DNA of 64,000 nt. Origin: Mycobacterium saskatchewanense (GTDB taxonomy: Bacteria; Actinomycetota; Actinomycetes; Mycobacteriales; Mycobacteriaceae). The stretch lies in contig NZ_AP022573.1 of NCBI RefSeq assembly GCF_010729105.1, positions 310,001 to 374,000 on the forward strand, in the 5' to 3' direction. Of the stretch, positions 7,786 through 16,465 are shown one piece after another. A program made the position numbers and the translations under genes. The notes beneath the pieces were generated by a model, which had not been told where the DNA came from, did not search any database, and saw nothing but the letters and a program-made list of their open reading frames with translations. How positions within the stretch are numbered: position 1 is the first letter of the stretch; each line of letters starts with the position of its first letter.

Positions 7786-9186
7786 GTGGAGTCCCGCTGG
7801 GTGCTGCACCTGGACATGGATGCGTTCTTCGCGTCCGTCGAGCAACTGACCCGACCGACCCTGCGGGGGCGGCCGGTGCTGGTCGGCGGGCTGGGCGGAC
7901 GCGGCGTCGTGGCCGGCGCCAGCTACGAGGCGCGCGTGTACGGGGCGCGGTCGGCCATGCCGATGCACCAGGCCCGCCGGCTGATCGGCGTGAGCGCCGT
8001 GGTGTTGCCGCCGCGCGGTGTGGTCTACGGGCTGGCCAGCCGGCGGGTCTTCGAGACGGTGCGCGGCATGGTTCCCGTCGTCGAGCAGCTGTCGTTCGAC
8101 GAGGGCTTCGCCGAACCGCCGCAGCTCGCCGGGGCATCGGCCGAGGACGTCGAGGCGTTCTGCGAAAAGTTGCGGGGCCGGGTTCGCGAGGAGACGGGCC
8201 TGACCGCATCCGTCGGCGCGGGCTCGGGCAAGCAGATCGCCAAGATCGCGTCGGGACTGGCAAAGCCCGACGGCATCCGCGTGGTCCGGCGTGCCGAGGA
8301 ACGGCTGCTGCTGGGCGGGCTGCCCGTCCGGCGCCTGTGGGGGATCGGCCCGGTCGCCGAGGAGAAGTTGCACCGGCTCGGCATCGAAACGATCGGGCAG
8401 TTGGCGGCCCTGACCGACGCCGAGGCGGCCAATATCCTGGGCGCGACGATCGGTCCGGCGCTGCACCGCCTGGCCCGCGGCATCGACGACCGGCCCGTCG
8501 CCGAGCGGGCCGAGGCCAAGCAGATCAGCTCCGAGTCCACCTTCGCGGCCGACCTCACCAGCCTGGAGCAGCTGCACGAGGCGATCGGTCCCATCGCCGA
8601 ACACGCGCACCAACGCCTGCTGCGCGACGGGCGCGGCGCGCGGACCGTCACGGTGAAACTGAAGAAGTCCGACATGAGCACGCTGACCCGTTCGGCGACG
8701 CTGCCGTATGCGACGACCGAACCTGGCGCGCTCGCCGCCGTCGCCCGCCGCCTGCTGCTCGACCCGCGCGATATCGGGCCGATTCGCCTCCTCGGCGTGG
8801 GATTTTCGGGGCTGAGCGACGTGCGGCAGGAGTCGCTGTTCCCGGATCTGGATCTCGCGGGCGACCCGTCGGAGGGGCCAGCCGTCGAGACCGCGACCGA
8901 GGCGATGTTCGCCCCGGCGCCCCCCGATGCGGGGTGGCGGGTGGGTGACGACGTCACGCACCGCGAATTCGGCCACGGCTGGGTGCAGGGCGCGGGCCAC
9001 GGCGTGGTCACCGTGCGCTTCGAGACCCGCGGTTCCGGCCCGGGACAGGCCCGGACGTTCCCCGCCGGCACCGGCGAACTCGTCAGGGCCAACCCCGTCG
9101 ACTCCCTGGACTGGCCGGATTACGTGGGCGCCCTGCAGGCGAACCCCGAATCAACCCCACCGGGCGATGACGTCGGTGACCGGTAG
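7786..9186 (+). CDS. dinX: Y-family DNA polymerase IV (DinX)
   Basis: Error-prone translesion DNA polymerase. The palm signature [13 protein letters not shown] is at residues 8-20 and the catalytic LSFDEGF near residue 102. The little-finger domain ends with a beta-clamp motif QESLF (348-352), followed by a C-terminal extension (about 385-466) typical of mycobacterial DinX. At 466 aa it matches Rv1537. GTG 7786 stands 8 nt after TAGCAT (7772-7777), suggesting a leaderless transcript. No LexA box was seen. The 3' end overlaps ansA by 36 bp, tail to tail. Confidence 0.93.
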   Translation: MESRWVLHLDMDAFFASVEQLTRPTLRGRPVLVGGLGGRGVVAGASYEARVYGARSAMPMHQARRLIGVSAVVLPPRGVVYGLASRRVFETVRGMVPVVEQLSFDEGFAEPPQLAGASAEDVEAFCEKLRGRVREETGLTASVGAGSGKQIAKIASGLAKPDGIRVVRRAEERLLLGGLPVRRLWGIGPVAEEKLHRLGIETIGQLAALTDAEAANILGATIGPALHRLARGIDDRPVAERAEAKQISSESTFAADLTSLEQLHEAIGPIAEHAHQRLLRDGRGARTVTVKLKKSDMSTLTRSATLPYATTEPGALAAVARRLLLDPRDIGPIRLLGVGFSGLSDVRQESLFPDLDLAGDPSEGPAVETATEAMFAPAPPDAGWRVGDDVTHREFGHGWVQGAGHGVVTVRFETRGSGPGQARTFPAGTGELVRANPVDSLDWPDYVGALQANPESTPPGDDVGDR

Positions 9187-10089
9187 CTTCGCGGCCAACG
9201 CGGCGATCAGCAGCACCCGGGCCTGCGGGGGCCGCAGTCGCGGCACCATCAGCGCGCCGGCCGTAGCCATGGCGTGTCCGGGGCCGTAGCTGGCGCCGAC
9301 CCGCCCGCCCGGGACCCGCGTGGACACCGCGACAATCACCCCGTCGGCGCACTGCCGGCGCACCGCGTCGACCACGGCGGGCCCCGCGTTGCCCGAACCC
9401 AGCGCTTCCAACACCACGGCCCGGGCGCCGGCGGCCACACACGCCTCCAGCGCCACCCCGTCACTGCCCAGGTAGGCCGCGACGATGTCGACCCGCGGCG
9501 CCGTGGCGGCGCCGAGCTCTCCCACGAGCGGTCGCGTCTTCGCGCCGGTCAGCGACGCGACGCCGTCGACCGTGCCGAGCAGGGCGCCGGTGAAGCCGCT
9601 GAGGTCCTGCGTCGCGACCTTGGACATGCCCAGCGGCTGCAGCACCCGACCGGCGAAACAGACCAGCACGCCGAGGTCACGGGCGGCCGGGCTGGCCGCG
9701 AGCGCCAGCGCGTCGCGCAGGTTGGCCGGGCCGTCGGCGTCGGGAGCGTCTGCGCTGCGCATGGCGCCGGTCAGGACCACCGGCGCCGACCCGGCATACG
9801 TGAGGTCGAGCCACAGCGCGGTCTCCTCGAGGGTGTCGGTGCCGTGGGTGACGACGACGCCGTCGGCACCCCCGTCGACGGCGGATCGGACCGCGGCCCC
9901 GATCCGGTCCCAGTCGGCGAGCGTCAGCTCCGAGCTGTCGACGGCCAACAAGTCGACGACGTCGACGTCGTGCGCCGCATCGACGGCCGCCGTCAGGTCC
10001 GCCCCGCTGCGAGTCGGCCTGCGCACGCCGTCGGTACCGGTGCTCGTCGATATCGTGCCCCCGGTGGCGATGACGGTCAGGCGGGCCAT
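9151..10089 (-). CDS. ansA: L-asparaginase (type I/II family)
   Basis: Hydrolyses asparagine to aspartate and ammonia. The nucleophile-threonine loop ATGGTIST (about residues 8-15) and the second catalytic motif [11 protein letters not shown] are intact. The 312-aa product begins [11 protein letters not shown] at ATG 10089; an in-frame ATG at 10101 adds four residues. No signal peptide is evident. It runs divergently from lspA across about 70 bp and overlaps the end of dinX. Order matches Rv1538c. Confidence 0.93.
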   Translation of the reverse strand: MARLTVIATGGTISTSTGTDGVRRPTRSGADLTAAVDAAHDVDVVDLLAVDSSELTLADWDRIGAAVRSAVDGGADGVVVTHGTDTLEETALWLDLTYAGSAPVVLTGAMRSADAPDADGPANLRDALALAASPAARDLGVLVCFAGRVLQPLGMSKVATQDLSGFTGALLGTVDGVASLTGAKTRPLVGELGAATAPRVDIVAAYLGSDGVALEACVAAGARAVVLEALGSGNAGPAVVDAVRRQCADGVIVAVSTRVPGGRVGASYGPGHAMATAGALMVPRLRPPQARVLLIAALAAKLPVTDVIARWG

Positions 10090-10160
10090 AGTAGAGATCA
10101 TCGCGCACGCCGCTGGCGAACATCGGCTGGCCCGCGGCCGGATTAGGGGATGATGAGAGG

Positions 10161-10748
10161 GTGCCTGAGGAACGATCGACCGAGCCGGTGACCTCGAAGG
10201 CTGGGAAGGAGTCGGAGGCTCCGGCGCCGCGGCCGCCGAGGCGGCTGCGGCTGCTGCTGTCGGTAGCGGCCGTCGTGCTGACTTTGGACGTCATCACCAA
10301 GGTGCTGGCGGTCAGGCTGCTGCCGCCCGGCCAGCCCGTGTCGATCATCGGTGACACCGTCACCTGGACGCTGGTGCGCAATTCCGGGGCCGCCTTCTCG
10401 ATGGCGACCGGCTATACCTGGCTGCTGACGCTGATCGCGACCGGCGTGGTGGCCGGCATCTTCTGGATGGGCCGGCGGTTGGTCTCGCCTTGGTGGGCGG
10501 TGGGCCTGGGGATGATCCTCGGGGGCGCCACGGGCAACCTGGTCGACCGGTTCTTCCGCGCCCCCGGCCCGCTCCGCGGCCACGTCGTGGACTTCCTGTC
10601 GGTCGGCTGGTGGCCGGTGTTCAACGTCGCGGACCCGGCGGTCGTCGGCGGCGCGATCCTGCTGGTGGTGCTGTCGGTCTTCGGCTACGACTTCGACGCG
10701 GTGGGTAGGCGCAGGGTCGTCGACGCAGACAAGGCCGACCAACGTTGA
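10161..10748 (+). CDS. lspA: Lipoprotein signal peptidase
   Basis: Membrane aspartyl peptidase that removes signal peptides from diacylated prolipoproteins (several lipoproteins occur in this window). Four transmembrane segments are visible, with the catalytic aspartates D129 (GNLVDRF) and D158 ([11 protein letters not shown]) and the N-S-G-A-A-F-S motif. The 195-aa product has a polar Pro-rich N-terminal tail usual in mycobacteria. Start GTG 10161 follows GAGAGG. The stop overlaps the next gene's TTG start by 4 bp. Confidence 0.95.
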   Translation: MPEERSTEPVTSKAGKESEAPAPRPPRRLRLLLSVAAVVLTLDVITKVLAVRLLPPGQPVSIIGDTVTWTLVRNSGAAFSMATGYTWLLTLIATGVVAGIFWMGRRLVSPWWAVGLGMILGGATGNLVDRFFRAPGPLRGHVVDFLSVGWWPVFNVADPAVVGGAILLVVLSVFGYDFDAVGRRRVVDADKADQR

Positions 10749-11671
10749 CCGACCGATCGATGCCCGTTCCGGAAGGGTTGACGGGCATGCGCGTCGACGC
10801 GGGACTGGCGCGCCTGCTGGGGGTGTCCCGCAGCGCCGCCGCGGCCATCGCCGAAGACGGTGGCGTGGAGCTCGATGGTGTGCAGGCCGGCAAGTCCGAT
10901 CGCCTCACCGGCGGGGCATGGCTGCAGGTCCGGCTGCCGGAGGCGCCGGCCCCGCCGCAGAACACGCCCGTCGACATCGAGGGCATGACGATCCTCTATT
11001 CCGACGACGACATCGTCGTGGTCGACAAGCCTGCCGCGGTGGCCGCGCACGCCTCGGTCGGCTGGACCGGGCCGACCGTCCTCGGCGGCCTGGCCGCCGC
11101 CGGCTACCGGATCACCACCTCGGGCGTGCCCGAGCGGCAGGGCATCGTGCACCGGCTCGACGTCGGCACCTCCGGTGTCATGGTGGTGGCGCTGTCCGAG
11201 CGGGCGTACACGGTGCTCAAGCGGGCATTCAAGCAGCGCACCGTCGAGAAGCGCTACCACGCGCTGGTGCAGGGGCACCCCGACCCGTCCAGCGGGACCA
11301 TCGACGCGCCGATCGGCCGCCACCGCGGCGGGGAGTGGAAGTTCGCCGTGACCACCGACGGCCGCCACAGCCTCACCCACTACGACACCCTCGAGGCGTT
11401 CGTCGCCGCCAGCCTGCTGGACGTGCACCTCGAGACCGGCCGCACGCACCAGATCCGGGTGCACTTCTCGGCGCTGCATCATCCGTGCTGCGGTGACCTG
11501 GTCTACGGAGCCGATCCCAAACTGGCGAAACGGCTTGGGCTGGAACGCCAATGGCTGCACGCGCGATCGCTGGCGTTCGCCCATCCGGCCGACGGCAGGC
11601 GGGTGGAGTTCGTCAGCCCCTACCCGGCCGACCTGCAGCACGCGCTGGACGTCCTGCGCTACGAGGCGTGA
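10745..11671 (+). CDS. RluD-type RNA pseudouridine synthase
   Basis: 308 aa with an N-terminal S4 RNA-binding domain (about residues 14-65) and a pseudouridine synthase domain holding the catalytic aspartate D139 in [12 protein letters not shown], plus the late H-Q-I-R-V-H motif. It corresponds to Rv1540. It presumably modifies uridines of 23S rRNA; the exact site cannot be told. The start is TTG 10745 within the lspA stop (TTGA), so translation is coupled to lspA. Confidence 0.92.
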   Translation: MTDRSMPVPEGLTGMRVDAGLARLLGVSRSAAAAIAEDGGVELDGVQAGKSDRLTGGAWLQVRLPEAPAPPQNTPVDIEGMTILYSDDDIVVVDKPAAVAAHASVGWTGPTVLGGLAAAGYRITTSGVPERQGIVHRLDVGTSGVMVVALSERAYTVLKRAFKQRTVEKRYHALVQGHPDPSSGTIDAPIGRHRGGEWKFAVTTDGRHSLTHYDTLEAFVAASLLDVHLETGRTHQIRVHFSALHHPCCGDLVYGADPKLAKRLGLERQWLHARSLAFAHPADGRRVEFVSPYPADLQHALDVLRYEA

Positions 11672-12430
11672 TCACCCGGGCTTGCAGGCCTCGACGAGGA
11701 CTCGGGTGGAGTGGGCGACGAACGGGCCGCCCGCCTCGATGCGCTGGTGGAGTTCAAGCAACCGGTCGCGGTAGCGCCGCACCGTGAAGTCGGGAACCGT
11801 CCAGACCACCTTGCGCAGGAAGTAGATGACGGCGCCGACGTCGAAGAACGTGGCCCGCATCCGCTCCATGCGGAGGTCGACGACCCGGAACCCGGCGGCC
11901 TCCGCCCGCGCGCGCTGGGTGTCGGGATGTAACTCGGCCCATTTCTCCGGCTGCGGCCCGATGAAGTATTCGACCAGCTCGGCCATCGTCGCCGGCCCGA
12001 TCTGTTGGGCGAGGTAGCGGCCGCCCGGCCGCAGCACCCGGGCGATTTCGGCCCACCGCACGTCGATCGGGTGCCGGCTGGTCACCAGGTCGAACGCCTC
12101 GTCGGCGAACGGCAACCCGGGTTCGTCGCCCGTGGCGACCACCACCACGCCGCGGGGATGCAGGAGCTTGGTGGCCAACGCCGCGTTGGGCGGCCACGAC
12201 TCGATTGCGGCCATCGTGGGCGGGAATCGCGCGGCGCCGGCGAGCACCTCGCCGCCGCCGGTGTCGATGTCGAGCGCCGCGGAGACGGCGGCCAGCCGCT
12301 CGCTCATCAGCCGCTGGTAGCCCCACGACGGGCGCTCCTCGGTTGCCCGGCCGTCCAGCCAGGAGAAATCCCAGCCGTCGACGGGCGCCTCCTCGGCCTC
12401 CGCAACCAGGTCGTCGAAGGTGCGACTCAT
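11672..12430 (-). CDS. SAM-dependent methyltransferase (Methyltransf_11 type)
   Basis: 252 aa. The usual glycine-rich motif I is weakly conserved (V-V-V-A-T-G-D-E-P), but the post-I segment LPFADEAFDLVTSRHPIDVRW and the promoter-proximal R-V-L-R-P-G-G-R-Y motif are typical of ubiE/Methyltransf_11 proteins. ATG 12430 overlaps the stop of lprI by 4 bp, so it is the second gene of an lprI operon. It ends at the base after the pseudouridine synthase stop. Substrate unknown. Confidence 0.8.
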   Translation of the reverse strand: MSRTFDDLVAEAEEAPVDGWDFSWLDGRATEERPSWGYQRLMSERLAAVSAALDIDTGGGEVLAGAARFPPTMAAIESWPPNAALATKLLHPRGVVVVATGDEPGLPFADEAFDLVTSRHPIDVRWAEIARVLRPGGRYLAQQIGPATMAELVEYFIGPQPEKWAELHPDTQRARAEAAGFRVVDLRMERMRATFFDVGAVIYFLRKVVWTVPDFTVRRYRDRLLELHQRIEAGGPFVAHSTRVLVEACKPG

Positions 12431-13068
12431 TGCGTGTGGCAGACGAACTTGGTGCCGCCCAGCTCGACGTTGACGTCGCCCTGGTGCTCCCAGAAGTCGG
12501 CGCCGCGGTTGCCGTAGTGGGCGCCGCTGGCGGCCGGCCTGATGAACAGGATCTCCTGGCTCCCCTTCCAGTTCAGCACCGCCGTCTGCGGGTCGAACTG
12601 GTTGTAGAACTGCGCGGTCAGCGGCCCGGAGCCGGCGGGGCAGTTGTACGTCACCACGGGCGGCGCCGCGGTGGCCGGGTCGGCGATGGCCAACTGCACC
12701 AAGCGCGTCTGGTAGGCCTCCTCGAGGCAGGGCCGCGCGTCGGCGGAACCGCCGCAGCCGTCGCGGGTTGTCGCCCACGCGGCCTGCGCGGCGTTGAGCG
12801 CGGCCGCGTCGGCGCCGGGACGCGCCAGCGCCTGCTGGTAGGCGGTCTGCACCCGGTGGTCGAGCCCGGTCAGTTGCGGATCGTTGCAGACCACCTGCTG
12901 GGCGGGGTTCGCGGGCTTGGCGCAGTCGAAGGTGCCGGCGGCGGCCACCGGTGTGCTGGTGGCCGGTGTGCTGGTGGCCTGGGTGCCGGAATTGGATGGC
13001 GGAGGAGGGGTTTTCGAGCCGCAGGCGCACAGCAGCAACCCCGCGACGAACGCGACGACCAGTCTCAT
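12427..13068 (-). CDS. lprI: Lysozyme-inhibitor lipoprotein LprI
   Basis: 213-aa lipoprotein. The signal peptide ends in lipobox L-C-A-C with the lipidated Cys at about residue 16, followed by a Pro/Thr-rich linker. The first domain (about 46-130, with conserved cysteines and a Q-Q-A-L-A / A-Q-A-A-W-A-T-T-R-D repeat-like helix) is the LprI/DUF1311 domain. The second (about 140-213, ending F-V-C) is an MliC-like c-type lysozyme inhibitor domain. This two-domain build matches Rv1541c, known to inhibit lysozyme. It lies next to glbN, as in M. tuberculosis. Confidence 0.9.
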   Translation of the reverse strand: MRLVVAFVAGLLLCACGSKTPPPPSNSGTQATSTPATSTPVAAAGTFDCAKPANPAQQVVCNDPQLTGLDHRVQTAYQQALARPGADAAALNAAQAAWATTRDGCGGSADARPCLEEAYQTRLVQLAIADPATAAPPVVTYNCPAGSGPLTAQFYNQFDPQTAVLNWKGSQEILFIRPAASGAHYGNRGADFWEHQGDVNVELGGTKFVCHTQ

Positions 13069-13312
13069 ACGAGCTGACTACCGGCTGCACGGCGCATCGC
13101 GTGCGCGACACGCCAGAGGTGTGGGCACTTCTTGTCGGCGAAATTGCCGCTGCGGTGGTGGCGGGCGCTTGATGGCAGCCCTGGTCGCCACGGCGGCGAA
13201 AGGGCCGGCGTGGTGGTCGGCCGGGTCTCTCGGCGAGGTGGCCGCCATGGTCGTGGTTGGGGGCCGGAGCGCAGCCCTCGTGGCGATCTCGGCGAAAGGC
13301 TGGCGGAGGCGC

Positions 13313-13717
13313 TCAGACCTTCGCGGCGTCGCTGGTGGCGATCTCCGGTGCCAGCGGTGCTATCGCGCCGAGGATCTCGGTCACGGTTGCGGACGGCACC
13401 CCGGCCGCGCTCAACGCGTCGGCCAGGTGCCCGGCCACCAGATTGAAGTGCAGCATGGTGATTCCGCGACCCTGATGAACCTGCTTCATCGGCGCGCCGG
13501 TGTAGGGCTCGGGGCCGCCGAGGGCCGCGGCGAAGAACTCGACCTGCTTGCCTTTGAGGCGGTTCATGTTGGTCCCGGTGAAGAAGCCGGACAGCTGTTC
13601 GTCGGCGAGCACGCGGGCATAGAAGTCCTCGACCACCACCTCGAGGGCCTCGTGCCCGCCGATGCGGTCGTAGATGGTCGCTGGCTCGGGTTTGCGGAAG
13701 TGCGCCAGAATTTTCAT
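13313..13717 (-). CDS. glbN: Truncated haemoglobin N
   Basis: 134-aa group I truncated haemoglobin. Key haem-pocket residues fall at the same numbers as in M. tuberculosis trHbN: Tyr33 (B10), Leu54 (E7), Gln58 (E11) and proximal His81 (F8). The short polar pre-A segment is present. The protein converts nitric oxide to nitrate using bound O2, protecting respiration. Its own promoter must lie in 13718-13760, separate from lprI (gap about 245 bp). Confidence 0.95.
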   Translation of the reverse strand: MKILAHFRKPEPATIYDRIGGHEALEVVVEDFYARVLADEQLSGFFTGTNMNRLKGKQVEFFAAALGGPEPYTGAPMKQVHQGRGITMLHFNLVAGHLADALSAAGVPSATVTEILGAIAPLAPEIATSDAAKV

Positions 13718-13900
13718 AACAGCGATTGGAACATCTCGGCGTTGCCCGCCAGTAAGTCCGCGATCACCCGCCGATTACCCTGTGTAACAACGGCATTGCT
13801 CGCAAGTGGCCGCCCCGGCCGTCCTGCTGTGAGACCATCGTCGGCGTTTACATGACGGCAATCTGCATCCGGCAGGGGGGCGATGTCCTAGGTTGGCCTT

Positions 13901-14002
13901 ATGACAGACGTCACATCACCCACACTGCCCCACTGGGTGGCCCCGGCCGAAGGCCGGGCTGCTCGCGGTCGGGGGGCCGGCCTCAGGAGCGAAAACCGAT
14001 GA
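13901..14002 (+). CDS. 33-codon leaderless leader ORF coupled to the next gene
   Basis: ATG 13901 stands 6 nt after TAGGTT (13889-13894), the spacing of a mycobacterial leaderless start. The frame (MTDVTSPTLPHWVAPAEGRA...) ends in TGA 14000-14002, overlapping the ATG of the next gene as ATGA. Within it lies a CCCGGCC-GAA-GGCCGGG hairpin (about 13943-13959). The arrangement suggests a leader peptide whose translation opens the downstream start; no homologue is known to me. Confidence 0.45.
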   Translation: MTDVTSPTLPHWVAPAEGRAARGRGAGLRSENR

Positions 14003-15051
14003 ACCTCGGCGACTTGACGAATCTGGTGGAAAAGCCGATCGCGGCGGTGTCCAGTGCGTTGGTGGAAAAGCCGCTCGCGGCGGTGTCGAACATCATCAAC
14101 ACGCCCAACTCCGCCGGCCGGTATCGGCCTTTCTACCTGAGGAACCTGCTGGACGCGGTGCAGGGCCGCACGCTCGAGGACGCGGTGCAGGGCAGGACGG
14201 CCCTCATCACCGGGGGCTCGTCCGGAATCGGGGAGGCCGCCGCGAAGAAGATCGCGGAGGCGGGGGGACAGGTGGTGCTCGTCGCCCGGACCCTGGAAAA
14301 CCTGGAGAAGGTCGCCGACGAGATCCGGGGCAGCGGCGGGACCGCCCACGTGTACCCGTGCGACCTGGCCGACACCGACGCGATCGCCGAGATGGCGGAC
14401 CGGGTCCTTGCCGACCTCGGGGGAGTCGACATCCTGGTCAACAACGCGGGACGGTCCATCAGACGCTCGTTGGCGCTGTCCTACGACAGGATTCACGACT
14501 ACCAGCGGACCATGCAGCTGAACTACCTCGGCGCCGTGCAGCTCATCCTCAAGTTCATCCCCGGGATGCGGGAGCGCGGCTACGGGCAGATCGTCAACGT
14601 CTCCTCGGTCGGAGTGCAGACCCGCGCGCCCCGCTTCGGCGCCTACATCGCCAGCAAGGCGGCACTGGACAGCCTCTGTGACGCGCTGCAGGCCGAAACC
14701 GTCAATGACAACGTCAAATTCACCACCGTGCACATGGCGTTGGTGCGCACCCCGATGATCAGCCCGACCACGTTGTACGACAAGTTCCCGGCGCTGACGC
14801 CCGACCAGGCGGCCGGGGTGATCGCCGACGCGATCGTGCACCGACCCCGACGGGCCAGCTCGCCGTTCGGGCAGTTCGCCGCCGTGGCCGACGCCGTGAA
14901 CCCCGCGGTGATGGATCGGGTGCGCAACCGCGCCTTCGCGATGTTCGAGGACTCGGATGCCGCCAAGGGCGGCGAAACGTCTTCCGAGGCCAAGGAATTC
15001 GACAAAAGGAGTGAAGCATTCGTGCGCGCGACCCGCGGAATACATTGGTGA
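13999..15051 (+). CDS. Short-chain dehydrogenase, fatty acyl-CoA reductase type (Rv1543-like)
   Basis: 350 aa. After an about 60-residue N-terminal extension comes the NAD(P) motif TGGSSGIG (near residue 72), the N-N-A-G motif, the catalytic Ser in N-V-S-S-V-G and Y-I-A-S-K. Order and length match Rv1543, described as a possible fatty acyl-CoA reductase, so a role in lipid metabolism is likely. ATG 13999 follows CAGGAG by about 10 nt; a longer frame upstream lacks support. A related SDR gene follows 22 bp later. Confidence 0.85.
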   Translation: MNLGDLTNLVEKPIAAVSSALVEKPLAAVSNIINTPNSAGRYRPFYLRNLLDAVQGRTLEDAVQGRTALITGGSSGIGEAAAKKIAEAGGQVVLVARTLENLEKVADEIRGSGGTAHVYPCDLADTDAIAEMADRVLADLGGVDILVNNAGRSIRRSLALSYDRIHDYQRTMQLNYLGAVQLILKFIPGMRERGYGQIVNVSSVGVQTRAPRFGAYIASKAALDSLCDALQAETVNDNVKFTTVHMALVRTPMISPTTLYDKFPALTPDQAAGVIADAIVHRPRRASSPFGQFAAVADAVNPAVMDRVRNRAFAMFEDSDAAKGGETSSEAKEFDKRSEAFVRATRGIHW

Positions 15052-15073
15052 TACGGGACAGATTGGCGACACC

Positions 15074-15877
15074 ATGAGCCTTCCTAGACCCGACACTCAC
15101 ACCACCGTCGTCATCACCGGCGCCTCCTCGGGCATCGGTGCCGAACTGGCCCGCGGCCTGGCTCGCCGCGGCTTCCCGCTGCTGCTGGTGGCGCGCCGCC
15201 GGGACCGCCTCGACGAGCTCGCGAACGAAGTCGGCCAGGAGAACTCGGTCGCGGTCGAGGTGCTGCCGCTGGACCTCAGCGACGGTGAAGGCCGCGCGAA
15301 GCTGGGGGACCGGCTGCGCACCGAGCCGATCGCCGGACTGTGCAACAGCGCCGGCTTCGGCACCAGCGGACTGTTCTACACGCTGCCGGTCGAGCGGGAG
15401 AGCGAGCAGGTCACCCTCAACGCGCTCGCGTTGATGGAACTCACCCACGCGGCGCTGCCCGGCATGGTCGAGCGTGGCGCGGGCGCGGTGCTGAACATCG
15501 CGTCGATCGCGGGCTTCCAACCGCTTCCCTACATGGCGGTGTATTCGGCGAGTAAGGCCTTCGTGCAGACGTTTTCGGAGGCGGTGCACGAGGAGTTGCA
15601 CGGAACCGGGGTGTCGGTGACCGCGCTGTGCCCGGGCCCCGTGCCCACCGAGTGGGCCGAGATCGCCAACGCCGAGCGATTCAGCATCCCCGCCGCCCAG
15701 GTGTCGCCCTGCGACGTCGCCGAGGCGGCGATCGGGGGAATGCTCGCCGGCAGGCGCAGCGTGGTGCCGGGCATGGTGCCGAAGGTGGCCAGCGCCGGCG
15801 GCAGGTACGCCCCCCGGAGCCTGCTCCTCCCCGCGCTGCGGATCGGGCAGCGACTTCGCGGCGGGCCCGACCGCTGA
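15074..15877 (+). CDS. Short-chain dehydrogenase/ketoacyl reductase (Rv1544-like)
   Basis: 267 aa, the length of Rv1544. It has the cofactor motif TGASSGIG at residues 14-21, a basic residue pattern after beta-2 (ARRRDRLDEL) favouring NADPH, and catalytic Y-S-A-S-K. It probably reduces a ketone or ketoacyl substrate and likely acts with the preceding SDR, with which it is co-transcribed. Alternative upstream starts in this frame overlap the previous gene and lack a ribosome site. Confidence 0.85.
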   Translation: MSLPRPDTHTTVVITGASSGIGAELARGLARRGFPLLLVARRRDRLDELANEVGQENSVAVEVLPLDLSDGEGRAKLGDRLRTEPIAGLCNSAGFGTSGLFYTLPVERESEQVTLNALALMELTHAALPGMVERGAGAVLNIASIAGFQPLPYMAVYSASKAFVQTFSEAVHEELHGTGVSVTALCPGPVPTEWAEIANAERFSIPAAQVSPCDVAEAAIGGMLAGRRSVVPGMVPKVASAGGRYAPRSLLLPALRIGQRLRGGPDR

Positions 15878-15938
15878 TGGCGGTCGTGGCGGCGGCCTCC
15901 GGCGGAGACGCGGCGGTCCCGAAGCCCGACCAGGGGCG

Positions 15939-16001
15939 CCGCGACACAGCACTGGTTGCGACGACACGCCGGAAATCGTCGCGGTGGTTTATGTCTCGCG
16001 G
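15939..16001 (-). repeat. 63-bp palindromic repeat family, copy 3 (inverted)
   Basis: On the minus strand the arms are CCGCGAGACATAA and TGCTGTGTCGCGG, and the centre CGGCGTGTCGTCGCAACCAG begins at offset 30, matching copy 2 closely. It lies 27 bp upstream of the SRPBCC gene, so it forms part of that gene's promoter region or 5' leader. Confidence 0.82.
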
Positions 16002-16028
16002 ACGCAGCGCGGGGATTCGGGGTGAACG

Positions 16029-16460
16029 ATGGCCGCTGTAGATCTGACCGCCGATGTGCCCATGAGCCCGCAGGACATGTGGGACCGCGTGTCCGACCTG
16101 TCGGACCTGGGCGACTGGCTGGTCATGCACGAGGGGTGGCGCAGCGAGCTGCCCGACGAGCTCGCGGTCGGCACCCAGGTCGTCGGAGTCGCGCGCGCCA
16201 AGGGTTTTCGCAACCGGGTCACGTGGACGGTGACCGAGTGGGACCCGCCGCACCAGGTCGCGCTCTCGGGCTCCGGCAAGGGCGGGGCTAAGTACGCCGT
16301 GAGCCTCACCGTGCGCGCCACCGACGACGGGTCCACCCTGGGCGTGCGCCTGGAGCTGGGCGGACGCCCGTTGTTCGGGCCGGTCGGTTCGGCGGCGGCC
16401 CGGGCCGTCAAAGGGGACGTGCAGAAGTCGCTGCGGCAATTCGTCCAGCTGTACGGCTGA
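16029..16460 (+). CDS. SRPBCC-fold (polyketide cyclase/START-like) protein (Rv1546-like)
   Basis: 143 aa, same length as Rv1546. The pattern (N-terminal strand [17 protein letters not shown] helix, G-V-R-L-E-L strand and long C-terminal helix) is that of the SRPBCC fold, which binds small hydrophobic ligands. The ligand is unknown. It sits just upstream of the convergent mmpL gene. Confidence 0.85.
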   Translation: MAAVDLTADVPMSPQDMWDRVSDLSDLGDWLVMHEGWRSELPDELAVGTQVVGVARAKGFRNRVTWTVTEWDPPHQVALSGSGKGGAKYAVSLTVRATDDGSTLGVRLELGGRPLFGPVGSAAARAVKGDVQKSLRQFVQLYG

Positions 16461-16465
16461 CGGGT

